DNA of 64,000 nt, taken from Burkholderiaceae bacterium. GTDB lineage: Bacteria > Pseudomonadota > Gammaproteobacteria > Burkholderiales > Burkholderiaceae_C. Each line of letters opens with the position of its first letter. The stretch's first letter is position 1. Shown one piece after another: positions 33,921 to 42,385 of this stretch. The notes beneath the pieces are model-generated. The model was not told where the DNA came from and did no database searches. It saw only the letters and a program-made list of their open reading frames with translations. The stretch is taken from assembly GCA_017992055.1 (NCBI GenBank), contig JAGOPK010000002.1:248001-312000 (forward strand), read 5' to 3'. The translations under genes were made by a program, and so were the position numbers.

Positions 33921-36900
33921 TCAGTGCGGCGAGGCGCGCAGCCGCGCCACCGCCGCCGGCAGGTCGGCCCAAGGCGGCTGCTGCGGCGCATAGCGCTGGC
34001 GCATCCAGGCCGCCAGCTCGGCGATCTGCGCATCGTCCAGCGCATGGCGGAAGGCCGGCATGTGGCCGATCTCCACAAAGGCCGGGCGCTGGATGCCGTC
34101 GAGGATGCTGCGCAGCAGGTTGTCGGGCCGGGCGCTGTGCAGCGTGGCATTCAGCGCCAGCGGCTGGTTCAGGCCCAGCAGCTGCGGGCCATCGCCGTCG
34201 TGGTGGCAGGCGCCGCAGGCGTTGTCGAACAGGCGCTGGGCCGGGCCCAGCAACTGCGGCCGCTGGGCCGCGGCGGCCGCCACCAGGGCCTGGGCGTCGA
34301 CCGCAGGCCTGGGCGTCTGCAGCGACACCAGGTAATGCGCCATGGCCTGCACATCGGCCTCGTCGGCCTGGGCCAGGCCCTGCACCACGCTGGCCATGGG
34401 CCCGCCGGCGATGCCGTGCTCGGCATGGTGGCCGCGTTGCAGGTACTGCAGCATCGCCGCTTCGGTCCAGGGCACCGGCGAGGTGGACAAGGCGCCGAGG
34501 GCCGGCGCCTCCCAGCCGTCGATGACCGCGCCACCCAGGTAGGCGCTGCGCGACAGCTCGCCGCCGCGGGCGTCGCGCGGCGTGTGGCAGGCCGTGCAAT
34601 GGCCCAGGCCGTTGACCAGGTAGGCGCCGCGGTTCCACTGCGCGCTGCGTGTGGCATCGGCGGCCACCGGGGCGGCGTCGTGGTACAGCGCATTCCACAG
34701 GCCCATCAGCGGCCGCTGGTTGTATGGGAAGGCCAGCCGCGTCTCGGGCACGGCCTGGCGCAGCGCTGGCTGCGACATCAGGTAGGCATAAATCGCCTGC
34801 AGGTCGGCATCGCCGGTCTGGGCGAACGAGGTGTACGGGAACGCCGGGTAGAGCCGGTGGCCGTCGCGCGAGATGCCCTCGCGCATCGCACGCTGGAAGG
34901 CGCTGAAGCTCCAGGCGCCGATGCCGGTATGTGCGTCGGGCGTGAGGTTGGTGGTGTAGACCGTGCCGAAGGGCGTCACCATGGGCCGGCCACCGGCCAT
35001 GGGCGCGCCGCCCTCGGCCGTGTGGCAGCCGGTGCAGTTGCCGATGGCCGCCAGCTGGCGGCCGCGCTCGATTACCTCGGGCGCGTAGAGGCCGGCGCTG
35101 CTGGCCTGCACCGGGGCGATGGCCGGCTTCCAGCCCAGCCAGCCGGCGCCCAGGCCGATGAAGCCGGCCGCCAGGCCACCGGCCACGGCCCAGGCCGGCC
35201 TGGCGCGGCGCTGTGGATCGGCCACCGGCGGCGGGGCTGGCGGTGGCGGCGCCGGCGCGGCCGCCGCAGCGGCCTGGGCCGGCTGCTGCGCCGGCAGGCC
35301 CTGCATCGCCGCCCTCACCACCTCGGGCGTGAACGGCGGCTGGCGCAGGCGCACGCCGGTTGCGTCGAAGATGGCATTGGCGATCGCCGCCGTGCCGGGC
35401 ACCGAGGCCGATTCGCCCACGCCCAGCGGCGCTTCGCCCGGCCGCGGCATCAGCAGCACATCGACCACCGGCACTTCGCGGAAGTTCAGGATCGGGTAGC
35501 CGCCCCATTCCCGGCTCTGCGGCAGCCTTCTCTGCGGCTCGACCGCCAGCTGCTCCTTCAGCGCGCGGCTGGTGGTCTGCAGCACATTGCCATGCACCTG
35601 CTGGGTCACGCCCAGCGGATTGACCATCAGGCCGCTGTCCTGGCCCACCACCACGCGCTTGACATGCACCTCGCCGGTGTCGCGGTGCACGGCCACATCG
35701 GCCACCCAGGCCGCCCAGGCCGCGCCGAAGCCGGGAAACTTGCTGTGGATGTAGCGCGCATAGGCCACGCCCTGGCCCTGCAGCCAGGCGCCATCGGCGG
35801 GTTTTTGCTGCGGCTGGCTGTGCGCCACCCAGCCGGCCTTGGCGGCGGTGGCGCGCAGCAGCTCGGCGGCGCGCTGATCGGGCAGGTGCTGCAGCCGGTA
35901 GGCCACCGGGTCGGCGCCGGCGGCCTGGGCCAGCTCGTCGATGTAGCACTCGTGGGCAAAGCTGTTGGGCAGGGCCGAGACGCCGCGCAGCCAGCTGGCG
36001 CGCAGGATGGGCGCCATGTCGTTGACGGTGATGCGCTGGGCCGCATAGGCATAGGGCGGCACCGAGGTGCGGTCGCCCATCTCGAAGGCCTGGCTCGCCG
36101 CCGGCACGCGGCCGGTCAGCAGCAAGGCCAGCGTGGGCGCGCCATTGCTGGGATAGCTGGTGGCGAAGTCGTAGGCCAACGGCGCGCCCTGCCCGTCCAG
36201 GCCACCGCGGATCTGCATCAGCTGGGCCGCGCCCTTGGGCTCCCAGGCATGCTCCTGCTCGCGCGTCAGCTGCACGCGCACGGCGCGGCCGGGGGCCACG
36301 GCGCGGGCCAGCAGCAGCGCATCGGCGGCCACGTCGTCGGCGCCGTTGCGGCCGTAGCAGCCGGCGGCCTCCAGCCGCACCACGTCGATGGCAGTGGCGG
36401 CCAAGCCGGTCAGGCGGGCCAGGTCGGCGCGCAGCACATGCGGGTTCTGCGTGCCGGCCCACACCGTGGCCGTGCTGCCATCGGCAGCGCATTCGGCCAC
36501 CGCGCAGGACGGGCCGATCGACGCATGCAGCTGGTAGGGCCAGACGTACTGCCGGTCCAGGCGCTGGGCGGCGCCGTCCAGCGCGGCGTCCACATCGCCC
36601 TGCTGCGACACCACGCGCGGCGTGGCCGGGTGGGCGCTCAGCGCCGCGGCCAGGTCGGGCAGCAGGGCCTGCGCGCCCTGCGGCGTGAACGGCGCCCAGT
36701 GCACGCGCAGCGCGTGCATCGCGGCCTCGGCCTGCTCCTCGCGCTCGCAGACCAAGCCGATGAAGTCGCCCTCCACCACCAGGGCCACAAAGCCCGGCAG
36801 GCCGGACACCGAATCGCGGTCCACGCCCAGCAGCGAGCGGCCGACGAAATCGCCCGCGTCCATGCCGGCATAGGGTGGGCGCACCACGCGGCCATGCAGC

Positions 36901-37586
36901 ATGCCGGGGCGGCGCACATCGTGCACATACACCGGCTCGCCCTGCAGCGCGCCGCCGGTGGCCTTGGCCGGCAGGTCCACGCGCGGCGTGGACTGGCCCA
37001 CCAGCCGGTAGTCGGCGGCGGCCTTGGTGGGCGTGGCCGCATCCAGCATCAGCTCGGCATGGCCGCCGGCCACCAGGGCGGCATAGTCCAGGCGGCGGCC
37101 GTCGCCGGCGTGCACCGCGCCATCGGCGGTGTGCAGTGTCTCCACCGCCAGGCCCCAGTGCGCGGCGGCCCGCTGCAGCAGCCAGGCCCGGGCCTGGGCC
37201 GCGGCCAGGCGCAGCGGCTGGGCATGGATCTGGATCGTGCCGCTGGCGATCGTCGGGCCCTGGTTGGGCGCACGGCCGGTGTCGCCCAGCAGCATGCGCG
37301 TGCGTGCCAGCGGCTGGTCCAGCTCCTCGGCAATGATCTGGGCCAGCGCGGTGGCGATGCCGGTGCCCAGGTCCACATGGCCGCCCAGGCCGACCAGCCA
37401 GCCGTCGTCGCAGACCGCCAGCAGGATCTCCGGGCCTTCGGCCGGGTCACCGGGCACCATCGGCGGCTGGCCCTTGGCCGGCGGCGGCGGCGGTGGCGGA
37501 TCGCGCAGCACCAGCAGCACGCCGGAGGCAGCGCGGAAGTGGGCGCGGCTGCGCCAGGCCAGCGCGCGGGGCATGGCCGCCGTCAT
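33921..37586 (-). CDS. nicB: NicB-like molybdopterin dehydrogenase fused to a triheme cytochrome c
   Basis: A 1221-residue fusion. Residues about 1-750 are a xanthine-oxidase-family molybdopterin subunit of the IorB/NicB type (LVGLGGHVDLGTGIATALAQI; AAGCYGRNGADDVAADALLLAR; PLGVGESASVPGTAAIANAI). A proline-rich linker and membrane helix (AWAVAGGLAAGFIGLGAGWLGW, about 800) follow. Three heme c sites are CTGCH (about 850), CTACH (about 996) and CGACH (about 1122). This is the plan of nicotinate dehydrogenase NicB of Pseudomonas putida, which hydroxylates nicotinate at C6 and passes electrons to the respiratory chain. The ATG overlaps the nicA-like stop (ATGA). An isoquinoline or aldehyde substrate is possible, but the neighbours argue for nicotinate. 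Confidence 0.82.
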   Translation of the reverse strand: MTAAMPRALAWRSRAHFRAASGVLLVLRDPPPPPPPAKGQPPMVPGDPAEGPEILLAVCDDGWLVGLGGHVDLGTGIATALAQIIAEELDQPLARTRMLLGDTGRAPNQGPTIASGTIQIHAQPLRLAAAQARAWLLQRAAAHWGLAVETLHTADGAVHAGDGRRLDYAALVAGGHAELMLDAATPTKAAADYRLVGQSTPRVDLPAKATGGALQGEPVYVHDVRRPGMLHGRVVRPPYAGMDAGDFVGRSLLGVDRDSVSGLPGFVALVVEGDFIGLVCEREEQAEAAMHALRVHWAPFTPQGAQALLPDLAAALSAHPATPRVVSQQGDVDAALDGAAQRLDRQYVWPYQLHASIGPSCAVAECAADGSTATVWAGTQNPHVLRADLARLTGLAATAIDVVRLEAAGCYGRNGADDVAADALLLARAVAPGRAVRVQLTREQEHAWEPKGAAQLMQIRGGLDGQGAPLAYDFATSYPSNGAPTLALLLTGRVPAASQAFEMGDRTSVPPYAYAAQRITVNDMAPILRASWLRGVSALPNSFAHECYIDELAQAAGADPVAYRLQHLPDQRAAELLRATAAKAGWVAHSQPQQKPADGAWLQGQGVAYARYIHSKFPGFGAAWAAWVADVAVHRDTGEVHVKRVVVGQDSGLMVNPLGVTQQVHGNVLQTTSRALKEQLAVEPQRRLPQSREWGGYPILNFREVPVVDVLLMPRPGEAPLGVGESASVPGTAAIANAIFDATGVRLRQPPFTPEVVRAAMQGLPAQQPAQAAAAAAPAPPPPAPPPVADPQRRARPAWAVAGGLAAGFIGLGAGWLGWKPAIAPVQASSAGLYAPEVIERGRQLAAIGNCTGCHTAEGGAPMAGGRPMVTPFGTVYTTNLTPDAHTGIGAWSFSAFQRAMREGISRDGHRLYPAFPYTSFAQTGDADLQAIYAYLMSQPALRQAVPETRLAFPYNQRPLMGLWNALYHDAAPVAADATRSAQWNRGAYLVNGLGHCTACHTPRDARGGELSRSAYLGGAVIDGWEAPALGALSTSPVPWTEAAMLQYLQRGHHAEHGIAGGPMASVVQGLAQADEADVQAMAHYLVSLQTPRPAVDAQALVAAAAAQRPQLLGPAQRLFDNACGACHHDGDGPQLLGLNQPLALNATLHSARPDNLLRSILDGIQRPAFVEIGHMPAFRHALDDAQIAELAAWMRQRYAPQQPPWADLPAAVARLRASPH

Positions 37587-38062
37587 GCCGCGCCGCCCCG
37601 CTGCAGCAGCAGATCGGCCGCGCACTGCACGGCCTGCAGGATCTCGAGATGCGTGCCGCAGCGGCACAGGTTGTGCGACAGCGCGGCGCGGGCCTGGGCT
37701 TCGCTGGGCTGTGGCGTGCGGCGCAGCAGGGCCGCGGTGGCCATGACCATGCCGTTCAGGCAATAGCCGCACTGCGCGGCCGAGCACTGGATGAAGGCCT
37801 GCTGCACCGGATGCGGGGCCTGGGCCGAGCCCAGGCCTTCCAGCGTGGTGACTTCGCGCCCGGCCAGGCCCTCGACCGGCATCACGCAGGCGCGTGCGGC
37901 CACGCCATCCACCAGCACGGTGCAGGCACCGCACTGGCCCAGGCCGCAGCCGTACTTGGGGCCGTTCAGGCCCAGGTCGTTGCGCAGCACGGTCAGCAGC
38001 GGCGTGCCGGCGGCGGCCGGCACCTGGTGCTCGGCACCGTTGACACGCAGCGTATAGCCCAT
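37583..38062 (-). CDS. nicA: NicA-like [2Fe-2S] small subunit of the dehydrogenase
   Basis: A 159-residue xanthine-oxidase-type iron-sulfur subunit. The plant-ferredoxin-type cluster motif is YGCGLGQCGACTVLVDG...C. The second, alpha-helical cluster motif is QCGYCLNGMVM...NLCRCGTHLEI. It shuttles electrons from the Mo cofactor of the downstream NicB-like subunit to its hemes. It lies 16 bases after the nicotinamidase gene and overlaps nicB by four bases. Confidence 0.85.
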   Translation of the reverse strand: MGYTLRVNGAEHQVPAAAGTPLLTVLRNDLGLNGPKYGCGLGQCGACTVLVDGVAARACVMPVEGLAGREVTTLEGLGSAQAPHPVQQAFIQCSAAQCGYCLNGMVMATAALLRRTPQPSEAQARAALSHNLCRCGTHLEILQAVQCAADLLLQRGGAA

Positions 38063-38078
38063 GCGCGCGAGCCACCGA

Positions 38079-38816
38079 TCAGACGGCGATGTCGGAGGAC
38101 TGGATGCGCTTGACGCCCTTGGCCGCCATCTGCTTCCAGGCCGCGGCCAGCGAGCCGTTCAGGTCGATGCCGCGGCAGGCGTCCTCGACCACATAACACT
38201 GGAAGCCGGCGGCGCGTGCATCCATCGCCGTCCAGGCGACGCAGAAGTCGGTGGCCAGGCCGGTGACGAAGACGGTGTCGATGCCACGCGCCTTCAGGTA
38301 GCCGGCCAGGCCGGTGACGGTCTTGCGGTCGGCTTCCTGGAAGGCCGAGTAGCTGTCCACGCCCTTGTTGTAGCCCTTGCGGATGATCAGCTGGGCGGTG
38401 GGCAGCTTCAGGTCCTTGTGCAGCGCGGCGTCATCCGTGCCCTGCACGCAGTGGTCGGGCCACAGCACCTGGGTGCCGTACTTCAGCGTGGTGGTCTCGA
38501 AGGGCTTCTTGCCGCCGTAGGCGCTGGCAAACGAGGCATGGCCGGCCGTGTGCCAGTCCTGCGTGACGACGATGTTGGCAAAGGCCGGCGCCAGCGCATT
38601 GATCACCGGCACCACCTGCTCGCCGTCCTTGACCGGCAGGGTGCCGCCGGGGATGAAGCAGTTCTGCACGTCGACGACGATCAGCGCGGCCTTGGCGCCG
38701 GGGTTGATCTTGCCGGCGGCCGAGGCGATCAGCGGCAGGCCGGCGATGCCGGAAATGGCAGCCAGGCCGCCCAGCACATGGCGACGGTTCACGGTGGACG
38801 TTTTCATGCGGTTCAT
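38079..38816 (-). CDS. Nicotinamidase (PncA family) with twin-arginine signal
   Basis: A 245-residue isochorismatase-fold hydrolase. The catalytic triad is visible: Asp in LIVVDVQNCF, Lys in TTLKYGTQVLWPDHCVQGT and Cys in VTGLATDFCVAW. The metal motif is DWHTAGHASFA. It converts nicotinamide to nicotinate and ammonia. Unlike cytoplasmic PncA it carries an N-terminal signal (NRRHVLGGLAAISGIAGLPLIASA) with a twin-arginine motif, so periplasmic export is likely. The ATG at 38816 follows CAGGAGTGAGC. It lies between livF and nicA on the same strand. Confidence 0.9.
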   Translation of the reverse strand: MNRMKTSTVNRRHVLGGLAAISGIAGLPLIASAAGKINPGAKAALIVVDVQNCFIPGGTLPVKDGEQVVPVINALAPAFANIVVTQDWHTAGHASFASAYGGKKPFETTTLKYGTQVLWPDHCVQGTDDAALHKDLKLPTAQLIIRKGYNKGVDSYSAFQEADRKTVTGLAGYLKARGIDTVFVTGLATDFCVAWTAMDARAAGFQCYVVEDACRGIDLNGSLAAAWKQMAAKGVKRIQSSDIAV

Positions 38817-38855
38817 GCTCACTCCTGGGTTTGACAACGAAACAACCTGGAACGC

Positions 38856-39593
38856 TCAGACCGACAGATAGGCGCGACGGGTCGCCTCGTCGGCCGCCAG
38901 CTCGGCCATGCTGCCCTGCCAGCGCATCTGGCCCTTCTCGAGCACATAGGCGCGGTCGGACACCAGCTCGGCGAAATGCATGTTCTGTTCCGACAGCAGG
39001 ATGGACACGCCCTGGCGCTTCAGCGACAGGATCATCTGCGCCATCTGCTCGACGATGACCGGGGCCACGCCCTCGCTGGGCTCGTCCAGCAGCACCAGAT
39101 AGGGATTGCCCATCAGCGTGCGTGCCACGGTCAGCATCTGCTGCTCGCCGCCGGACATGCGACCACCCGGCCGGTCCGGCATCTCGCCGAGGTTGGGAAA
39201 CAGCTGGAACAAGGCCTCGGGCGCCCAGCTGGGCGCGGCCGTGCCGTCGGGCCACTGCCGCGGCGGCTGGCGGCCCACGGCCAGGTTCTCCATCACCGAC
39301 AGGTCACTGAAGATGCGCCGGTCTTCCGGCACATAGCCCAGGCCCAGGCGGGCGATGGCATGGGGCTCGCTGCGCGAGATGTCGCGGCCCATGAAGCGCA
39401 CCTGGCCGCTGCGCTTGGCCAGCATGCCCATCAGCGTCTTCAGCGTGGTGCTCTTGCCGGCGCCGTTGCGGCCCATCAGGGCCACCACCTCGCCGCGCCG
39501 CACCTCCAGATCGACGCCGTAGAGGATCTGCGCCGCGCCATACCAGGCGCCCAGGCCGCCGGCCTGCAGCAGGACTTCGGGCGTGCTCGTCAC
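38856..39593 (-). CDS. LivF-type ABC transporter ATPase
   Basis: A 245-residue ATPase of the branched-chain amino-acid (HAAT) class. Walker A ALMGRNGAGKSTTLKTLMG, signature RMSGGEQQMLTVARTLM and Walker B LVLLDEPSEGVAP are present. The GTG at 39593 overlaps the livG stop (GTGA) and follows AAGGAGG. With its partners it powers an importer; the location between a substrate-binding protein and nicotinamidase suggests a pyridine carboxylate substrate, which is inference. Confidence 0.9.
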   Translation of the reverse strand: MTSTPEVLLQAGGLGAWYGAAQILYGVDLEVRRGEVVALMGRNGAGKSTTLKTLMGMLAKRSGQVRFMGRDISRSEPHAIARLGLGYVPEDRRIFSDLSVMENLAVGRQPPRQWPDGTAAPSWAPEALFQLFPNLGEMPDRPGGRMSGGEQQMLTVARTLMGNPYLVLLDEPSEGVAPVIVEQMAQMILSLKRQGVSILLSEQNMHFAELVSDRAYVLEKGQMRWQGSMAELAADEATRRAYLSV

Positions 39594-40366
39594 AGTGCCG
39601 CCTCCTTGGACTTCTTCTCGAAGGTGGTGCCGCTGCCGAAATACACCTCCTGCACCTTGGCATGGTCGCGGATCTCGGCCGGCTTGCCTTCGGCGATCAG
39701 CCGGCCGCGGGCCAGCACGATGCTGCGGTCGGCATAGGCGAACACCACGTCCATGCTGTGCTCGGTGAACAGCACGGCCAGTCCTCGCTCGACCACCAGC
39801 TTCTTGGTCAGGGCCATCAGCTCGTTGCGCTCCTTGGGCGCCATGCCGGCGGTGGGCTCGTCCATCAGCAGCAGCTTGGGATCGTTGGCCATGGCGATGG
39901 CCAGTTCCACGCGCTTGACGTCGCCATAGGCCAGCACGCTGCAGGGCCGGTCGGCCTGGGCGTCCATGCCCACCTGGCGCAGCAGCTCGATGGCATCGGC
40001 GCGGCGGTGGGCCGCGGCGCGGCGCCACATCGAAAACAGCCGGCCGTCGGCCGAGATCAGCGCCATCTGCACGTTCTCGACCACGGTCAGCGAGGCAAAG
40101 GTCTCGGCGATCTGGAAGGTGCGGCCCACGCCCATCTTCCAGATCTCGCGCGGCTTGCGGCCGATCAGCTCGGCACCGCCCAGCGTGATCGAGCCGGTGT
40201 CGGGCTTCAGCTGGCCGTTGACCATGTTGAAGGTGGTGCTCTTGCCGGCGCCGTTGGGGCCGATCAGGGCCAGCAGCTCGCCGGCGGCCACCGAGAAGCT
40301 GATGCCATCGACGGCGCGGTTGCCGCCAAAGCTCTTGCCCAGGTTGTTGACGGTGAGCAGGCTCAT
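39590..40366 (-). CDS. LivG-type ABC transporter ATPase
   Basis: A 258-residue HAAT ATPase. Walker A LIGPNGAGKSTTFNMVNG, GVGRTFQIAETFASLTVVENV (LivG hallmark) and Walker B LLLMDEPTAGMAP. The ABC signature reads VLAYGDVKRVELAIAMA instead of LSGGQ, as in many LivG-like proteins of this class. It overlaps both flanking genes by four bases. Confidence 0.9.
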   Translation of the reverse strand: MSLLTVNNLGKSFGGNRAVDGISFSVAAGELLALIGPNGAGKSTTFNMVNGQLKPDTGSITLGGAELIGRKPREIWKMGVGRTFQIAETFASLTVVENVQMALISADGRLFSMWRRAAAHRRADAIELLRQVGMDAQADRPCSVLAYGDVKRVELAIAMANDPKLLLMDEPTAGMAPKERNELMALTKKLVVERGLAVLFTEHSMDVVFAYADRSIVLARGRLIAEGKPAEIRDHAKVQEVYFGSGTTFEKKSKEAAL

Positions 40367-42270
40367 GCTGCAGCTCCTTGCGCCTGCTTGCGCATCGTCC
40401 AGCGCTCGGCCAGTTGTGCCGCAAAGCCGGCAATGCCCTGCGGGAAGGCCAGCACCAGCAGCAAGATGATGCCGCCCAGCAGCGCGCGCCAGTACTCGGT
40501 GGCGCGGGCCACGCTGTCCTGCAGCCAGGTGAAGCTGACCGCGCCCACCACCGGTCCGGCCAGGGTCTGCACGCCGCCCAGCAGCACCATCACCAGGCCG
40601 TCCACGCTTTTGCCCACGGCCATCGCATCGGGCGAGATGCTGCCCTTGCTGAACGCATACAGCGCGCCCGACAGGCCGGCGGCCAGGCCGGCGATGACGA
40701 AGGCCACCCACTGCACGGCCTTGATGTCGATGCCGATGGCATCGGCGCGCAGCGGCGAATCGCGCCCGGCCCGCATCGCATAGCCGAACGGCGAGAACAG
40801 CACCCGGCGCAGGCCCAGCACGCCGGCGGCCACCAGGGCCAGGCTGAGGTAGTAGTAGGCACGCTTGTCGCTCAGCCATTCGGCCGGCCACACCCCGGTG
40901 AGGCCGTTGCTGCCGCCGGTGACATCGTCCCACTGGAAGGTGATGGACCAGCAGATCTGCGCAAAGGCCAGGGTCAGCATGGCCAGGTACACGCCCGACA
41001 GCCGCACGCAGAACCAGCCGAACAACAGCGCTCCGGCCGCCGCCACGAAGGGCGCGCCGATCAACGCGGCCAGCATCGGCAGACCGGCCTTGAGCATCAG
41101 CAGGGCCGCGGCATAGGCGCCCAGGCCGAAGTAGGCGGCATGGCCGAAGGAATGCATGCCGGCCGGCCCCATGATGAAGTGCAGGCTGGCGGCAAACAGC
41201 GCGGCGGTCAGCAGGTCGATGGCCAGCACCACCGCATAGGGGTTGTCGCTGGTGAACAGCGGCAGCAGCAGCAAGGCGCTCAGGCCCACGGCGGCCACCA
41301 GCAGCAGCGGCCGGCCGGCAGCACGCAGCGGTGCCTCGGCCTCGCCCACGTTGCGCGTGGCCGCCTGGGCCTTGCCCATCAGGCCCCAGGGCCGCCACAC
41401 CAGCACCACGGCCATCACCAGGAACTCGGCCACCAGGGTCAGCTTGCTGAAGCTGAAACTGAAGCCCAGCCATTCCACCGTGCCCAGGCCCACGCACAGC
41501 GCCTTGATCTCGGCGATCAGCAGCGCCGCCACATAGGCGCCGGGGATGGAGCCCATGCCGCCGACCACCACCACGACGAAGGCATCGCCGATGGTCAGCA
41601 GGTCCAGGCCGAGCGCCGCCGGCTCGCGCGGCAGCTGCAGCGCGCCGCCCAGGCCGGCCAGCAACGCGCCGAGGGCAAACACGCCGGTGAACAGCCAGGC
41701 CTGGTTGACGCCGAGTGCGCCGACCATCTCGCGGTCCTGCGTGGCGGCGCGCACCAGGGTGCCCCAGCGGGTGCGTGTCAGCAGCAGGGTCAGCAGGCCC
41801 AGCACCAGCGGGCCGATGACGATCAGCAGCAGGTCGTAGGTGGGAAAGCGCCGGCCCAGGATGTCCACCGAGCCGGTGAAGCCCGGCGCCCGCGGGCCCA
41901 GCAGATCTTCAGCGCCCCACAGGGCCAGGGCCGCGTCCTTGATCACCAGCACCAGGGCAAAGGTGGCCAGCAGCTGGAACAGCTCGGGCGCACGGTAGAT
42001 GCGGCGCAGCAGCAGCACCTCGGTGAGCGCGCCGAACACCCCCACGCCGAGGGCCGCCAGGCCCAGCGACGGCCAGAAGCCGATGTGCGGCCCCAGGTGC
42101 TCGACCAGACTGTAGGCACCGTACACGCCCAGCATGAAAAACGAGCCGTGGGCGAAGTTGACGATGCGCGTGACGCCGAAGATCAGCGACAGCCCGGCCG
42201 CCACCAGGAACAGCGACGAGGCGCCGGCCAGGCCGTTGAGCAGTTGGACGATGAATCCGGAAAGTCCCAT
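40363..42270 (-). CDS. Fused LivH-LivM permease of a HAAT-type ABC importer
   Basis: A 635-residue single polypeptide with two permeases. Residues about 1-300 match LivH (GVTRIVNFAHGSFFMLGVYGAYSL; DREMVGALGVN; GGMGSIPGAYVAALLI). Residues about 320-635 match LivM (HFIMGPAGMHSFGHAAYFGLGAYAAALL; AMRAGRDSPLRADAIGID; LLGGVQTLAGPVVGA). They are usually separate genes, and I see no frameshift, so the fusion looks native. It is followed by livG with a 4-base overlap. Confidence 0.88.
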   Translation of the reverse strand: MGLSGFIVQLLNGLAGASSLFLVAAGLSLIFGVTRIVNFAHGSFFMLGVYGAYSLVEHLGPHIGFWPSLGLAALGVGVFGALTEVLLLRRIYRAPELFQLLATFALVLVIKDAALALWGAEDLLGPRAPGFTGSVDILGRRFPTYDLLLIVIGPLVLGLLTLLLTRTRWGTLVRAATQDREMVGALGVNQAWLFTGVFALGALLAGLGGALQLPREPAALGLDLLTIGDAFVVVVVGGMGSIPGAYVAALLIAEIKALCVGLGTVEWLGFSFSFSKLTLVAEFLVMAVVLVWRPWGLMGKAQAATRNVGEAEAPLRAAGRPLLLVAAVGLSALLLLPLFTSDNPYAVVLAIDLLTAALFAASLHFIMGPAGMHSFGHAAYFGLGAYAAALLMLKAGLPMLAALIGAPFVAAAGALLFGWFCVRLSGVYLAMLTLAFAQICWSITFQWDDVTGGSNGLTGVWPAEWLSDKRAYYYLSLALVAAGVLGLRRVLFSPFGYAMRAGRDSPLRADAIGIDIKAVQWVAFVIAGLAAGLSGALYAFSKGSISPDAMAVGKSVDGLVMVLLGGVQTLAGPVVGAVSFTWLQDSVARATEYWRALLGGIILLLVLAFPQGIAGFAAQLAERWTMRKQAQGAAA

Positions 42271-42385
42271 GCGATCGGTGCTGCGCTAAAAGTGTGGACA
42301 AGCGCCCGGCCAGCCGGTCCCGTGCAGGGGCCGGTGGCAGGTGCTTCATGCGGGGGGCGCGCGGCCTGGGCCGGCGGCAGAGGGC

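Noticed and set aside
32995-36492. A single 1165-codon minus-strand frame reaching from the transporter into the dehydrogenase region
   Set aside because: Only its last 307 codons (the EamA protein) are real; the rest is an out-of-frame reading of the nicB-like gene.
33924-37766. A 1280-codon open frame on the plus strand
   Set aside because: Antisense shadow of the nicB-like gene; the minus strand has intact heme and molybdopterin motifs, the plus strand none.
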